The notes under the pieces are model-generated. The model saw only the letters and a program-made list of their open reading frames with translations. It was not told where the DNA came from and ran no database searches. Shown here in pieces: positions 10,024 to 18,809 of a DNA stretch of 64,000 nucleotides. The stretch's first letter is position 1. Every line of letters starts with the position of its first letter. Both the position numbers and the translations under genes were made by a program. The DNA is taken from contig CAWFOR010000019.1 of the NCBI GenBank assembly GCA_963817485.1, positions 8,405 through 72,404 on the forward strand, read 5' to 3'. Source of the DNA: Hyphomicrobium_A sp963817485 (GTDB lineage Bacteria > Pseudomonadota > Alphaproteobacteria > Rhizobiales > Hyphomicrobiaceae).

Positions 10024-13000
10024 ATGCAGCCATCCGGCTTTTCCAGCTTCTCCGCCCCCTTCATCCTCCGTCCCATCGGCACCGCCCTGCTCGCGGCCGG
10101 CCTGTTCCTCTTGGGCGCGGTCGCCTACGTAAACCTCCCCGTCGCGAGTCTCCCGACCGTCGATTTCCCCACCCTGCGCGTGCAGGCGAGCCGCCCGGGC
10201 GCCGACCCGGAGACGATGGCAGCAACCATCGCCGCGCCGCTCGAGCGCCGGCTGGGCGAGATCGCCGGCGTGACCGAGCTGACCTCGGTGAGCTCGCAGG
10301 GAACGACCGGCATCTCCATCCAGTTCGACTTGAGCCGCAACATCGACGGCGCCGCCCGCGACGTGCAGGCGGCCCTCAATGCGGCTACCGCCGATCTGCC
10401 GAGCGACCTGCCGCAGGTGCCGACGTTCCGCAAGCTCAATCCCTCCGCGGCGCCGGTGCTGATCCTCGCGATGACATCGAAGGTCCTCGCGCCGACCGCG
10501 CTCTACGACGTCGCCGACACTGTCATCGCCCAGCGCATGTCGCAGGTCGACGGCGTGGCGCAGGTGCAGGTGAGTGGAGCCGAGCAACCCGCCGTGCGCG
10601 TGCGCGTGAACCCGACGCTGCTCCAGTCCATGGGCTTGAGCATGGAGGACGTGCGCAGCGCGATCGATGCGACCAACAATCTGTCACCCGTCGGAGCTGT
10701 CGAGGCCGACAAGCAGCAGATCACGCTCTCGACCAACGACCAGCTCCGCAAGGCGGAAGACTATGGCGCGCTGGTGATAAAGACGATCAACGGAGACGTC
10801 GTGCGGCTGTCGAGCGTGGCGTCCATCGAGCAGGGCTCGCGCAACACGCGCTCTGCCGCCATGTTCGATCACCAGCCGGCCGTATTGCTCATCATCAGCA
10901 AGCAGCCGGACGCCAACGTCATCGACACGGTCGACCGCGTGAAGGCGCTGCTCCCCGATCTGCAGCGCTGGATCCCCGCGGGCATCGACATCAGCGTACT
11001 GTCGGACCGCACGACCACAATCCGCGCGAGCGTCGCCGACATGCAGCTCACGCTCGCCATCTCCATCGCGCTCGTCATGCTGGTTGTGTTCGTCTTTCTG
11101 CGGCGCCTAACGCCGACGGCCGCCGCCGGCATCACGGTGCCGCTGTCGCTGGCCGGCACCTGCACGGTGATGTGGGCGCTCGGCTTCTCCGTCAACAACC
11201 TGACACTGATGGCCTTCGCGATTGCCGTCGGTTTCGTCGTCGACGACGCCATCGTTATGATCGAGAACATCTACCGCAACCTCGAGCGGGGCCTGACGCC
11301 GATGGCCGCCGCACTCGAAGGCGCACGCCAGATCGGCTTCACCGTGCTGTCGATCAGCATCTCGCTGATCGCGGCGTTCATTCCGGTGCTGTTCATGAGC
11401 GGCATCGTCGGCCGGCTGCTGCGCGAGTTCTCGGTGACGCTCGCTGCCGCGATCGCGGTTTCGGTCGTCGTGTCGCTCTCCGTCACGCCAATGATCTGCG
11501 CACACTTCCTGAAGCCCGAGTCGAATGCACGGCCGAGCCTTTTCGATCGCGTCGTTGAGGGCACGCTCAACGCCCTGGTGAAGGGATATGCGCGCACGCT
11601 CACGGTGGCACTGCGCCACCAGGCCGTCACGCTGTTTACCCTCCTGTGCGTGATCGTGCTCACGATGCATCTCTACGCCATCACGCCCAAGGGTCTTTTC
11701 CCCGACGACGACACCGGCCTCATCATGGCCAACACCGAAGCAGCGGCCGACGTCTCCTACGAGGCGATGGTCAAGTTGCAGGGCCAGGCGCTGGACATCA
11801 TCCTGAAGGACCCCGCCGTCAATCACGTCGGCTCGACGGTCGGCGCTTCGGGATTCAACGCCTCCGTGAACCAAGGCCGCATGTTCGTCGGCCTCAAGTC
11901 GCTCAGCGAGCGCAACGGCAAAACGACCACGCAGGTGATCAACCGGATGCGCAAAGAGCTGGCGGATCTGCGCGGCATCGACGTGCGCCTCGTCGCCTCA
12001 CGCGATATCCGCGTCGGTGCGCGGCAGGGCAACTCCCAGTACCAGTTCACGCTTTGGGACCCCGACATCGACGAGCTCTTCGAGTGGGCGCCGAAGATCC
12101 TCGAGCGTATGAAGCACATTCCCGGGCTTGTCGACGTATCGAACGACCGCCAGGCCGGCGGGCTCCAGCTCGACGTCAAGATCGATCGCGACGCCGCCGC
12201 ACGGCTCGGGGTGGGCATCGATGCCATCGACAACGCGCTCAACAACGCCTTCTCGCAGCGCCAGATCTCCACCATCTACGCCGCGCGCAACCAATACAGA
12301 GTCATCCTCGAGGTCGACCCGCGGCTGCAGCGCGACCCGTCCGATCTAGACCACGTCTACGTGCCGGGACGGAACGGCGCACAGGTTCCGCTGCTGAGCG
12401 TCATCAAGACGACGAAGGATACAGCCCCCCTCGTCGTCAACCACCAGGGGCCCTTCCCTGCCGTCACCATTTCCTACGATACCGGCCCCGGTAACACGCT
12501 CGACAACGCCTTGAAGGACATCGACAAGGCGATGGCGGAGATGCATACACCGCCGGGACTGCGCGGCGAGGCGGCGGGCGACGCGGCGGCCTTCGCGCAG
12601 CAGTCCTCGCAGCAGCCGCTGCTCATCCTCGCGGCGCTGATCGCCGTCTACATCGTGCTGGGCGTGCTCTACGAGAGCCTCGCACATCCGCTGACCATCA
12701 TCTCGACCTTGCCGCCTGCGGGTCTCGGCGCGCTCATCGCGCTCCGCACCGCCGGCATGGAGCTGTCGATGACGGCACTGATCGGCGTCATCCTGCTGAT
12801 CGGCATCGTCAAGAAGAACGGCATCATGCTCGTCGACTTCGCGCTCGAGGGTGAGCGCGAGCGCGGCTTGAAGCCCGCGGTCGCCATCTACGAGGCATGC
12901 CTCGCCCGCTTCCGCCCCATATTGATGACGACGCTTGCGGCGCTGCTGGGCGCTATCCCGCTCGCCATCGCGACCGGGCCCGGCTCGGAGATCCGCCGCC

Positions 13001-13185
13001 CGCTGGGCATCACCATCGTCGGCGGGCTGCTCGTGTCGCAGGTGCTGACGCTCTACACGACGCCCGTTATCTACCTGCTGCTCGACCGGCTCCACCGCAG
13101 ATTCGGCGGCCGCAGGAAAGCGGAAACCGACGCCGATGCCATCTCGGGTCCGCTGAGCGGTGCGCCCGAGCCTCAGGCTCACTGA
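10024..13185 (+). CDS. RND efflux permease, second of a tandem pair (MdtC-like)
   Basis: 1053 residues. It starts MQPSGFSSFSAPFILRPIGT and shows the same two-repeat RND architecture as its upstream neighbour, with GFVVDDAIVMIENI and GIVKKNGIMLVDFA. Sequence divergence from the first permease is substantial, so these are old paralogues and not a recent duplication. The gene completes an adaptor-permease-permease operon. The last 7 bp overlap the end of the convergent bufC gene, with no room for a dedicated terminator hairpin between them. Confidence 0.92.
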   Translation: MQPSGFSSFSAPFILRPIGTALLAAGLFLLGAVAYVNLPVASLPTVDFPTLRVQASRPGADPETMAATIAAPLERRLGEIAGVTELTSVSSQGTTGISIQFDLSRNIDGAARDVQAALNAATADLPSDLPQVPTFRKLNPSAAPVLILAMTSKVLAPTALYDVADTVIAQRMSQVDGVAQVQVSGAEQPAVRVRVNPTLLQSMGLSMEDVRSAIDATNNLSPVGAVEADKQQITLSTNDQLRKAEDYGALVIKTINGDVVRLSSVASIEQGSRNTRSAAMFDHQPAVLLIISKQPDANVIDTVDRVKALLPDLQRWIPAGIDISVLSDRTTTIRASVADMQLTLAISIALVMLVVFVFLRRLTPTAAAGITVPLSLAGTCTVMWALGFSVNNLTLMAFAIAVGFVVDDAIVMIENIYRNLERGLTPMAAALEGARQIGFTVLSISISLIAAFIPVLFMSGIVGRLLREFSVTLAAAIAVSVVVSLSVTPMICAHFLKPESNARPSLFDRVVEGTLNALVKGYARTLTVALRHQAVTLFTLLCVIVLTMHLYAITPKGLFPDDDTGLIMANTEAAADVSYEAMVKLQGQALDIILKDPAVNHVGSTVGASGFNASVNQGRMFVGLKSLSERNGKTTTQVINRMRKELADLRGIDVRLVASRDIRVGARQGNSQYQFTLWDPDIDELFEWAPKILERMKHIPGLVDVSNDRQAGGLQLDVKIDRDAAARLGVGIDAIDNALNNAFSQRQISTIYAARNQYRVILEVDPRLQRDPSDLDHVYVPGRNGAQVPLLSVIKTTKDTAPLVVNHQGPFPAVTISYDTGPGNTLDNALKDIDKAMAEMHTPPGLRGEAAGDAAAFAQQSSQQPLLILAALIAVYIVLGVLYESLAHPLTIISTLPPAGLGALIALRTAGMELSMTALIGVILLIGIVKKNGIMLVDFALEGERERGLKPAVAIYEACLARFRPILMTTLAALLGAIPLAIATGPGSEIRRPLGITIVGGLLVSQVLTLYTTPVIYLLLDRLHRRFGGRRKAETDADAISGPLSGAPEPQAH

Positions 13186-13973
13186 GCCCCGATCCGTTCG
13201 GTGACGACCCTGGTCAAGAGCCCGGCGTCCAGCCACGCCTTGAGGAAGCCTGCTGCCCGCGCCGGCGCGCTCCCCGGATCATTATAAACGGCTAGCATTG
13301 TGCACAGGTCGGCGAAGCGCACGCCCTTGCCCGCCTCCACCCACATCATTCTCTCCTCCGCGCCCATCTCGCGGAACATGGGCGTCATCTCGTGCCGCCA
13401 GACGAGGATATGCCCCGAAGTCTCCGATCCATGCACGGGAGGCGGCTCGTTGCCCGCCTTGAGCGCGGTCCAGATCGCGCCGACGTTGGTCGAAACCTCG
13501 AAGCTCCTCGCCGTAGGGTGCGGCACGAACGAGATGCCGCCCCAGATTTCCGGCGGCAGGGCAGCAAGATCGGCCATGCTCACAACGGGGGCATCGGCGC
13601 CGTCGAACGCATCGTTGAGCGCGCGCTCGAGCGCCGCAAGCTCGCTCAGGACCGGCTGCTTCGCATAAGGCTCGTGGCTACGCAGAAACTCGGGCAGCCG
13701 CTGCGCAAACCAGCGGGCGTTGCGATGGCGGGAGGGGTTGGTCGCGATATAGGCCCGCGCCATGGCCCGAAAGCTGTCGTCGCCCAGATAGGTGTGGAGG
13801 CGCTCGTGGTCGGCCGCGATCACGTCGATCAGCCGCAGCACGTAGGCGTCGCGGTAGATGCCGAGCAGATTTTCCTTCGTCTCGTGGGGGCCGTCGGGAA
13901 TGTCTTTCAGGACAGCGTCGTCGCCCGCGAGAATTGCGCGCTGGAACTTGTCCTGGAAGTCCTTGAGCTTCAA
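13179..13973 (-). CDS. bufC: BufC/HvfC-type DUF2063 protein, partner of the MNIO enzyme
   Basis: 264 residues. The N-terminal ~90 residues match the DUF2063 (HvfC/BufC) domain: FQDKFQRAIL, then LLGIYRDAYVLRLIDVIAAD, then a YIATNPSRH segment. The C-terminal part is a second, less conserved domain. In MNIO RiPP pathways this protein binds the precursor peptide and presents it to the DUF692 oxidase (family knowledge). The start is a TTG at 13973: a strong GGAGG lies 6 nt before it and no better ATG is nearby. It follows bufB by 37 nt in the bufA-bufB-bufC order on this strand. Confidence 0.85.
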   Translation of the reverse strand: MKLKDFQDKFQRAILAGDDAVLKDIPDGPHETKENLLGIYRDAYVLRLIDVIAADHERLHTYLGDDSFRAMARAYIATNPSRHRNARWFAQRLPEFLRSHEPYAKQPVLSELAALERALNDAFDGADAPVVSMADLAALPPEIWGGISFVPHPTARSFEVSTNVGAIWTALKAGNEPPPVHGSETSGHILVWRHEMTPMFREMGAEERMMWVEAGKGVRFADLCTMLAVYNDPGSAPARAAGFLKAWLDAGLLTRVVTERIGAQ

Positions 13974-14010
13974 CGACGCCTCCGTTGGTGGCGTGGCGGC
14001 CTAGATCGCA

Positions 14011-14961
14011 TCAGGCCGCCGTGGAACGAGCCGCGCGTTTCGACCCTAGCGCACGCTCGGCAAGCGCACGCGCATGATCGAGCTCGACCAGCATATCGGC
14101 CAGCGGGGGGATGTCGTCGTCGCGCTCGATCATGGTCGACACCGGACCGAAGCGCTCGAGCGCAGCCGTGTAGAGGTCCCACACCTCCTCGCGCACGGGA
14201 TGGTCGTGCGTGTCGACGACGTAGGTTTCCATGTCGCTATGGCCGGCAAGATGAAACTGCACCACGCGATCCGCGGGGATGCCGTTCAAGAAGGCGCGGG
14301 CGTCGTAGCCGTGATTGAAGGCGCTGACGTATACGTTATTCACGTCAAAGAGCAGCCAGCAGCCGGTGCGGCGCGTGAGCTCGGCGATGAACTCCCATTC
14401 CATCATTTCCGACTGGTCGAACTGCACATAGGTAGACACGTTCTCAAGGCAGAGCCGGCGGCCCAACCGTTCCTGCACGTAGTCGACGCGCGAGACGACG
14501 TGATCGAGGGCCTCGCGCGTGTAGGGGATGGGGAGGAGGTCGTGCAGGTTGACTCCGTGCACGCCGGTCCAGCACAAGTGATCGGAGATCCACTTTGGCT
14601 GCGTGCGCTTGGCGAGCTTGTTGAGGCCGTCGAGATAGTCCTCATCGAAGGGCGCGGTGGAGGCAATCGACAGCGAGACACCGTGCATGACCACCGGATA
14701 GCGCTCGACGATCTGGTCGAGCATGGCGAGCGGCTGTCCGCCGGCGACCATGTAGTTCTCCGAGATCACCTCGAACCAGTCGACGTTGGGGTTGCCGTCG
14801 AGGATGTCGCGGTAGTGCGGCGGGCGCAGGCCGAGCCCGAAGCCGAGATAGGGCGGACGCTCACCGCCTTTGTCGGCTCCGCGATTTGCTGCACGGCTTG
14901 CTGCACGACTTTCCTGCCGAGCTGGCTTCACGCTCTCGGCGCCCTTCTTGCGATCCGACAT
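14011..14961 (-). CDS. bufB: BufB: MNIO (DUF692) multinuclear iron oxidase modifying bufferin
   Basis: 316 residues from ATG 14961 (a GTG at 14973 adds four residues). After a charged ~40-residue leader the DUF692 TIM-barrel begins with GFGLGLRPPHYRDIL. Metal-ligand segments visible are DWFEVISENYM, VMHGVSLSI, SDHLCWTG, LLFDVNNVYVS, QFHLAGHSD and DTHDHPV. MNIO enzymes use two or three irons and oxygen to convert precursor cysteines to thiooxazoles or related groups. Placement between the Cys-rich precursor and the DUF2063 partner is the standard bufferin arrangement. Cytoplasmic action, before export of the precursor, is expected from the family. Confidence 0.9.
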   Translation of the reverse strand: MSDRKKGAESVKPARQESRAASRAANRGADKGGERPPYLGFGLGLRPPHYRDILDGNPNVDWFEVISENYMVAGGQPLAMLDQIVERYPVVMHGVSLSIASTAPFDEDYLDGLNKLAKRTQPKWISDHLCWTGVHGVNLHDLLPIPYTREALDHVVSRVDYVQERLGRRLCLENVSTYVQFDQSEMMEWEFIAELTRRTGCWLLFDVNNVYVSAFNHGYDARAFLNGIPADRVVQFHLAGHSDMETYVVDTHDHPVREEVWDLYTAALERFGPVSTMIERDDDIPPLADMLVELDHARALAERALGSKRAARSTAA

Positions 14962-15070
14962 TCGATTACCCACAAATTCAAGCGTTACGGCTCAGCTGCA
15001 ATGGGGCCGACCCGGCAGCGGCGGCCGCCGGGTCGCATTGATCTAGGTCCGATCAAGATAACCCGGAGCG

Positions 15071-15343
15071 TCAGCTCTTGCCTGGCTCGAACGTGCCTTT
15101 GGCGGCATCGCACTCTGCCTTGGTCATCTCCATGAAGCCCTTGCCCTTGCAGGCATTCTGGCCCTTGCAGGCATTGCTTGCAGTCTTGCACGCGCCCTGG
15201 CCCTTGCAGGCGTTGGCGCCCATGCAGTGACCCTTGGCGTCGTCGGCGGCCAATTGCATCGGCGCGCTGAGGGCGGTGCCCGCAATGAGCAGCGCAGCCG
15301 CAGCGGCAGCAATCGCCGCACCCGAAGTGATGTCGATCTTCAT
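15071..15343 (-). CDS. bufA: Bufferin precursor (BufA2-like), Cys-rich secreted RiPP metallophore
   Basis: 90 residues. ATG 15343 is preceded by an excellent GGAGG at 5 nt spacing, which decides it over a much longer upstream frame. An N-terminal hydrophobic signal peptide (residues ~8-27, ending ALSA) is followed by a small mature region rich in Lys, Gly and Cys. Six cysteines fall at residues 40, 46, 52, 59, 65 and 78 in repeated NACKGQ-like units. The pattern fits the second bufferin family, whose cysteines are modified by BufB and which buffer copper in the periplasm. The DUF2282 (BufA1) pattern fits less well. It heads the bufABC operon and is probably under the divergent ECF sigma factor. 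Confidence 0.85.
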   Translation of the reverse strand: MKIDITSGAAIAAAAAALLIAGTALSAPMQLAADDAKGHCMGANACKGQGACKTASNACKGQNACKGKGFMEMTKAECDAAKGTFEPGKS

Positions 15344-15504
15344 GATAACCTCCAACTGAGTTTGAAACCGAAGACAAGGCACGGAGACGGCCTCGCGGCT
15401 TTCTCCGAGAAGGCAGCAGGAAAATGCTGCCCTTTTCCTGCCCTCCCGGCCCGCGAGATGGGCTCGGCTTTCCGCAGATCGTTGCTCGACCTGCAATCGG
15501 CTGA

Positions 15505-15531
15505 TACGGAAGCCGGCGGCGCACCGTTTCA
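15505..15531 (-). promoter_or_regulatory. Candidate ECF promoter for bufA (TGAAAC-N17-CGTA)
   Basis: Read on the minus strand, TGAAAC (15526-15531) is separated by 17 nt from CGTA (15505-15508), about 160 nt upstream of the bufA start. Spacing and base pattern resemble the TGTAAC-N17-CGAA box found in front of the divergent sigma factor. Match quality is modest and the leader would be long, so this is tentative. Confidence 0.4.
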
Positions 15532-15604
15532 AGATGCCTTCACTATTTTTTTATTGAAGGTGATCCCTGCGTCCGCAAGCCCGGAGCACTCCGCTGGATT
15601 TGAG

Positions 15605-15631
15605 TGTAACAAACCGGGATCAGGGGGCGAA
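15605..15631 (+). promoter_or_regulatory. Candidate ECF autoregulatory promoter (TGTAAC-N17-CGAA)
   Basis: TGTAAC at 15605-15610 and CGAA at 15628-15631 are spaced by 17 nt and sit just upstream of the sigma-factor start at 15649. This fits the TGTAAC / CGAA pattern recalled for SigF-type ECF promoters of alphaproteobacteria and implies autoregulation. The distance to the start codon is short, so the leader would be only about 10 nt. Confidence 0.55.
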
Positions 15632-15648
15632 CAGCCTATGAGGAGCCA

Positions 15649-16209
15649 GTGGCTCAGCTGAATCGCGAAGAGGAGTGGGCGGCCTTGATGCGGGCAGCCA
15701 TCGCTGGCGACGCGGCAGCGTATCGGCGGCTGCTCGATCAGCTGTCGTATAGCCTTCGTGCTGCCACCCGTCGTGGATTTGCGCAATTCGGCGCCGCGAT
15801 GAACGATGTCGAGGACGTGGTGCAGGAGACCCTGCTTGCAATTCACCTGAAGCGCCATACGTGGGACGCGAGCCAGCCGCTCGGCCCGTGGGTGCGGGCG
15901 ATCGCGCGCCACAAGCTCATCGACGCGCTGCGCCGCCGCGGCCGACGCATAGAGATACCCATCGACGCGGTCATCGATTTTCTTCCCGCCGAGGAGGCGC
16001 GCAGCGACCTCGACCGGCAGGATGCCCAGCGGCTCATCGGCGAGCTCAATGGGCGCCAGCAGACGATCGTTCGCTCGATCAGCGTCGAAGGGAAGTCGAT
16101 CCGCGATGTCGCGGAGAATTTGGGAATGAATGAAGGCGCGGTGCGCGTCGCACTGCATCGCGGCCTCAAGGCGCTCGCCGCCATGCACCGGAGAGGCGAC
16201 GAGGAATGA
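15649..16209 (+). CDS. sigF: ECF sigma factor (SigF-like) divergent from the bufferin operon
   Basis: 186 residues from a GTG at 15649 with AGGAG at 15641-15645. Sigma region 2 is visible as DVEDVVQETLLAIHLKRHTW, then PLGPWVRAIARHKLIDALRR. Region 4 is visible as GRQQTIVRSISVEGKSIRDVAENLGMNEGAVRVALHRGLKAL. It overlaps the next gene (NrsF family) by 4 bp, the usual sigma/anti-sigma coupling. In Caulobacter, SigF with NrsF answers copper, cadmium and chromate stress and drives bufferin-type operons (family knowledge). Its position divergent from bufABC supports the same role here (inference). Confidence 0.88.
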   Translation: MAQLNREEEWAALMRAAIAGDAAAYRRLLDQLSYSLRAATRRGFAQFGAAMNDVEDVVQETLLAIHLKRHTWDASQPLGPWVRAIARHKLIDALRRRGRRIEIPIDAVIDFLPAEEARSDLDRQDAQRLIGELNGRQQTIVRSISVEGKSIRDVAENLGMNEGAVRVALHRGLKALAAMHRRGDEE

Positions 16210-16844
16210 AGACCGACCAATTGATCGCCGCATTGGCGGCGGACGCCGACAGCGTCGAGCGACCCATCGGGCGTACACTCGCCATCGCGGTGGCCGGCGG
16301 AGCCGTGGGCGCCGTGATCCTGTTTGCCGTGATGCTAGGCACACGACCCGACGCTTTGGCCTCGCTCACGTCCCCACGCTTCCTGTTCAAGTTCGTCATA
16401 ACGTTGAGCCTGCTGGCCTCAGCCTTCGGACTTGTCTGGAATCTCGCGCGCCCCGGCGCCATTCCCATCGGTTGGCTGCTCGCCCTCGCCGTTGTCCCCG
16501 TGCTGCTGGCGGTCGGCTCGGTCGCCGAGATGCTCACCGTCCCACCCGCCGAGTGGGGTCGCCGCCTCGCGGGCTCCAACTCCGGCATGTGCGTGATCCT
16601 AATCCCCATGCTGTCCGCCATCCCGTTCGCGGCGTTGCTCTTCGCGCTGCGCAAGGGGGCGCCGAGCCGCCCAATGCTGACGGGAGCCGTCGCCGGTCTC
16701 GTCTCCGCGGGCATCGGTGCGACGCTTTATGCGACGCACTGCCCCGATGACAGCCCGCTCTTCGTCGCCACCTGGTACGTCATCGCGACCGGCTTCATGG
16801 CCATGCTTGGCGCAGCGATCGGCGAGCGCTTGCTGCGCTGGTGA
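16206..16844 (+). CDS. nrsF: NrsF-family (DUF1109) membrane anti-sigma factor
   Basis: 212 residues with about six hydrophobic segments and a short cytoplasmic N-terminus (MKTDQLIAALAADADSVERP) typical of DUF1109 anti-sigma factors. Two cysteines at residues 129 (SGMC) and 179 (THCPDDSP) match the two conserved periplasmic-side cysteines through which NrsF is thought to sense heavy metals. The start codon overlaps the sigma factor's stop, implying translational coupling. It should hold the sigma factor at the inner membrane until metals are sensed. Confidence 0.85.
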   Translation: MKTDQLIAALAADADSVERPIGRTLAIAVAGGAVGAVILFAVMLGTRPDALASLTSPRFLFKFVITLSLLASAFGLVWNLARPGAIPIGWLLALAVVPVLLAVGSVAEMLTVPPAEWGRRLAGSNSGMCVILIPMLSAIPFAALLFALRKGAPSRPMLTGAVAGLVSAGIGATLYATHCPDDSPLFVATWYVIATGFMAMLGAAIGERLLRW

Positions 16845-16929
16845 GCACAGCCTGACGCGTCGTTGAGCCCGGCGCCGCCGGCTGTTAAGCTCTCCCCGAC
16901 AACGCGTAACGCCGTCGCAGGGGAGCCAC

Positions 16930-17331
16930 ATGAACTTCAGCGAAGTCGAAGCCGCATGGAGCCCGCGCCTGCTGGGGCTCTTGCGCATCGTCACCGCGAT
17001 CCTGTTCATGGAGCACGGCGCGCAGAAGCTGCTCGGCTTCCCGCCCTCCGATCACGGCTCGCCCGAGCTCCTGTCGCTGCTCGGCGCCGCCGGAATTCTC
17101 GAGCTCGCGGGTGGCTTCTTCATCCTCATTGGCCTGTTCACGCGTCCCGTCGCGTTCGTGCTCGCCGGCGAAATGGCGGTCGCCTATTGGATGGCTCACG
17201 CGCCCAAAGCGATCTATCCAGCGCTCAATGGCGGGGACGCCGCCATTTTGTTCTGTTTCATCTTTCTTTATCTCGTCGCCGCCGGGCCCGGAGCCTTCAG
17301 CGTGGACGGGGCACGGCAGAAATCAGCCTGA
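16930..17331 (+). CDS. DoxX-family small membrane protein
   Basis: 133 residues with four hydrophobic segments. LLRIVTAILFMEHGAQKLLG is the DoxX family signature, followed by LELAGGFFILIGLFTRPVAF. The biochemical role of most DoxX proteins is unsettled; several sit with redox or thiol-stress systems, and DoxX genes recur near bufferin loci. It follows the NrsF-like gene by 85 bp on the same strand and may belong to the same ECF regulon (inference). Confidence 0.85.
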   Translation: MNFSEVEAAWSPRLLGLLRIVTAILFMEHGAQKLLGFPPSDHGSPELLSLLGAAGILELAGGFFILIGLFTRPVAFVLAGEMAVAYWMAHAPKAIYPALNGGDAAILFCFIFLYLVAAGPGAFSVDGARQKSA

Positions 17332-17522
17332 TCCGGGGCTTTTTCACGATTTCCTGACCGCTTGCGCCGTCGATGCGGCCGCAGCCGGCATTGACCGGGC
17401 TGCAACCGAACCGATGTATAGTCCGCCTAAGGTGGGCTGTGGCTCCGCGCGCTGCCGCCAACGTGGTTACCAAATCGCTGCGCGCCGGTTCAGGGCCTCG
17501 GCGCAGGAAGCAAGGACCGCAG

Positions 17523-18794
17523 ATGCGGCCTCGGTACATCGTTCTGGGATTGGCTCTCGTGGCGGCCGCCGCGCTCGTCATCATGGGTCCTCTGCGTGGC
17601 CGCAGCATCGAGGAGACGCTGAACAATCTCGCCGGCACGCTGACAGCGGCGCTACCCGGCTCTACCGGGCCCGCATCGCGGGCGACCAACGCTGCGCTTC
17701 CTCCCCCCGAGATCACGGTCAGCCAGCCCGTCGTGCGCAAGACGATCGAATGGGATGAGTACACGGGCCGCTTCGATGCCGTCGAGGCCGTGGACGTGCG
17801 TGCGCGTGTGAGCGGCTACCTGACGGAGGTGAATTTCACCGATGGGCAAGAGGTGAAAGCCGGCGACCTCCTCTTCCAGATCGACCCGCGTCCGTTCGAG
17901 CGCGCACTCGATCAGGCCAAAGCCCAGCTCAACGAGGCCAGCGTCCGCGTCAGCAACTCGAGCCTCGACGTCGAGCGCGGCAGACCGCTGCTCAAGAGCG
18001 AGGCCATCTCGAGGAAGACCTTCGATGACCGCGAGAACCTGGTGCGCGAGGCGACGGCTGCCGTGAAGGTTGCGGAGGCCCGCGTCAAGACAGCGGAGCT
18101 GGAGCTGAGCTTCTGCCGCATCACCGCGCCGATCTCGGGCCGCATCAGCCGCACGCTGGTGACGCGCGGCAACTTCGTGAGCGGCGGCGGCAACGATACG
18201 GGCAACACCCTTCTCACCACCATTGTCACGCAGGACCCGATCTACATCTACTTCGACGTGAGCGAGAACAACGCGCTGAAGTATCAGCGGCTCGCGCGGG
18301 CCTCGGGCATGGGCCCTTCCGGCATGGTCGGAGCGGCCGTCGGCGTGGGGCTGCCCGACGAGCAGAGCTTTCCGCACACGGGCAAGCTCGACTTCCTCGA
18401 GAACCGGCTCGACGCCGGCACGGGCACCTTGCGCGCCCGCGCGGTTGTGCCCAACGCGGAGGGGCTGTTCTCGCCAGGCATGTTCGCCCGCGTGCGCCTG
18501 CAGGGCTCGCCCGACTATCAGGCGCTTCTGCTCCCCGACGAGGCGATTGGCACCGATCAGGCCACTCGCTTCGTCTACGTCGTCGGGAACAACGACGTTC
18601 CGGAGCGGCGCACGGTGGAGCTCGGCCCGCTGGTCGAGGGCTTGCGCGTCGTGCGCAAGGGGATCGGCCCCGACGACTGGGTCGTGATCCGCGGCCAGCA
18701 ACGCATTCTGCCGGACCAGAAGATCGTCCCGAAGCGCACACCGATCACCGTATCGGACGCCCACGACGGAAGCGCCACTGCAAGCAAGCCCTGA
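17523..18794 (+). CDS. RND efflux periplasmic adaptor (MexE/AcrA-like)
   Basis: 423 residues from ATG 17523, preceded by AAGGA; an in-frame extension back to 17373 lacks a signal and is disfavoured. The N-terminus RPRYIVLGLALVAAAALVIM is a signal/anchor. The first lipoyl half (EAVDVRARVSGYLTEVNFTD), a coiled-coil segment, the second half (FCRITAPISGRISRTLV) and the barrel domain follow in order. It links the RND permease 15 bp downstream to an outer-membrane channel. Length and domains fit the MexE/AcrA group. No local regulator of the TetR or MexT type is seen. Confidence 0.9.
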   Translation: MRPRYIVLGLALVAAAALVIMGPLRGRSIEETLNNLAGTLTAALPGSTGPASRATNAALPPPEITVSQPVVRKTIEWDEYTGRFDAVEAVDVRARVSGYLTEVNFTDGQEVKAGDLLFQIDPRPFERALDQAKAQLNEASVRVSNSSLDVERGRPLLKSEAISRKTFDDRENLVREATAAVKVAEARVKTAELELSFCRITAPISGRISRTLVTRGNFVSGGGNDTGNTLLTTIVTQDPIYIYFDVSENNALKYQRLARASGMGPSGMVGAAVGVGLPDEQSFPHTGKLDFLENRLDAGTGTLRARAVVPNAEGLFSPGMFARVRLQGSPDYQALLLPDEAIGTDQATRFVYVVGNNDVPERRTVELGPLVEGLRVVRKGIGPDDWVVIRGQQRILPDQKIVPKRTPITVSDAHDGSATASKP

Positions 18795-18809
18795 GGGGCG
18801 GACATAACC

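Noticed and set aside
8919..11558. 879-codon plus-strand frame across two RND genes
   Set aside because: Arg/Ala/His-rich shadow of the two RND permeases in another frame; the permease frames have clear motifs.
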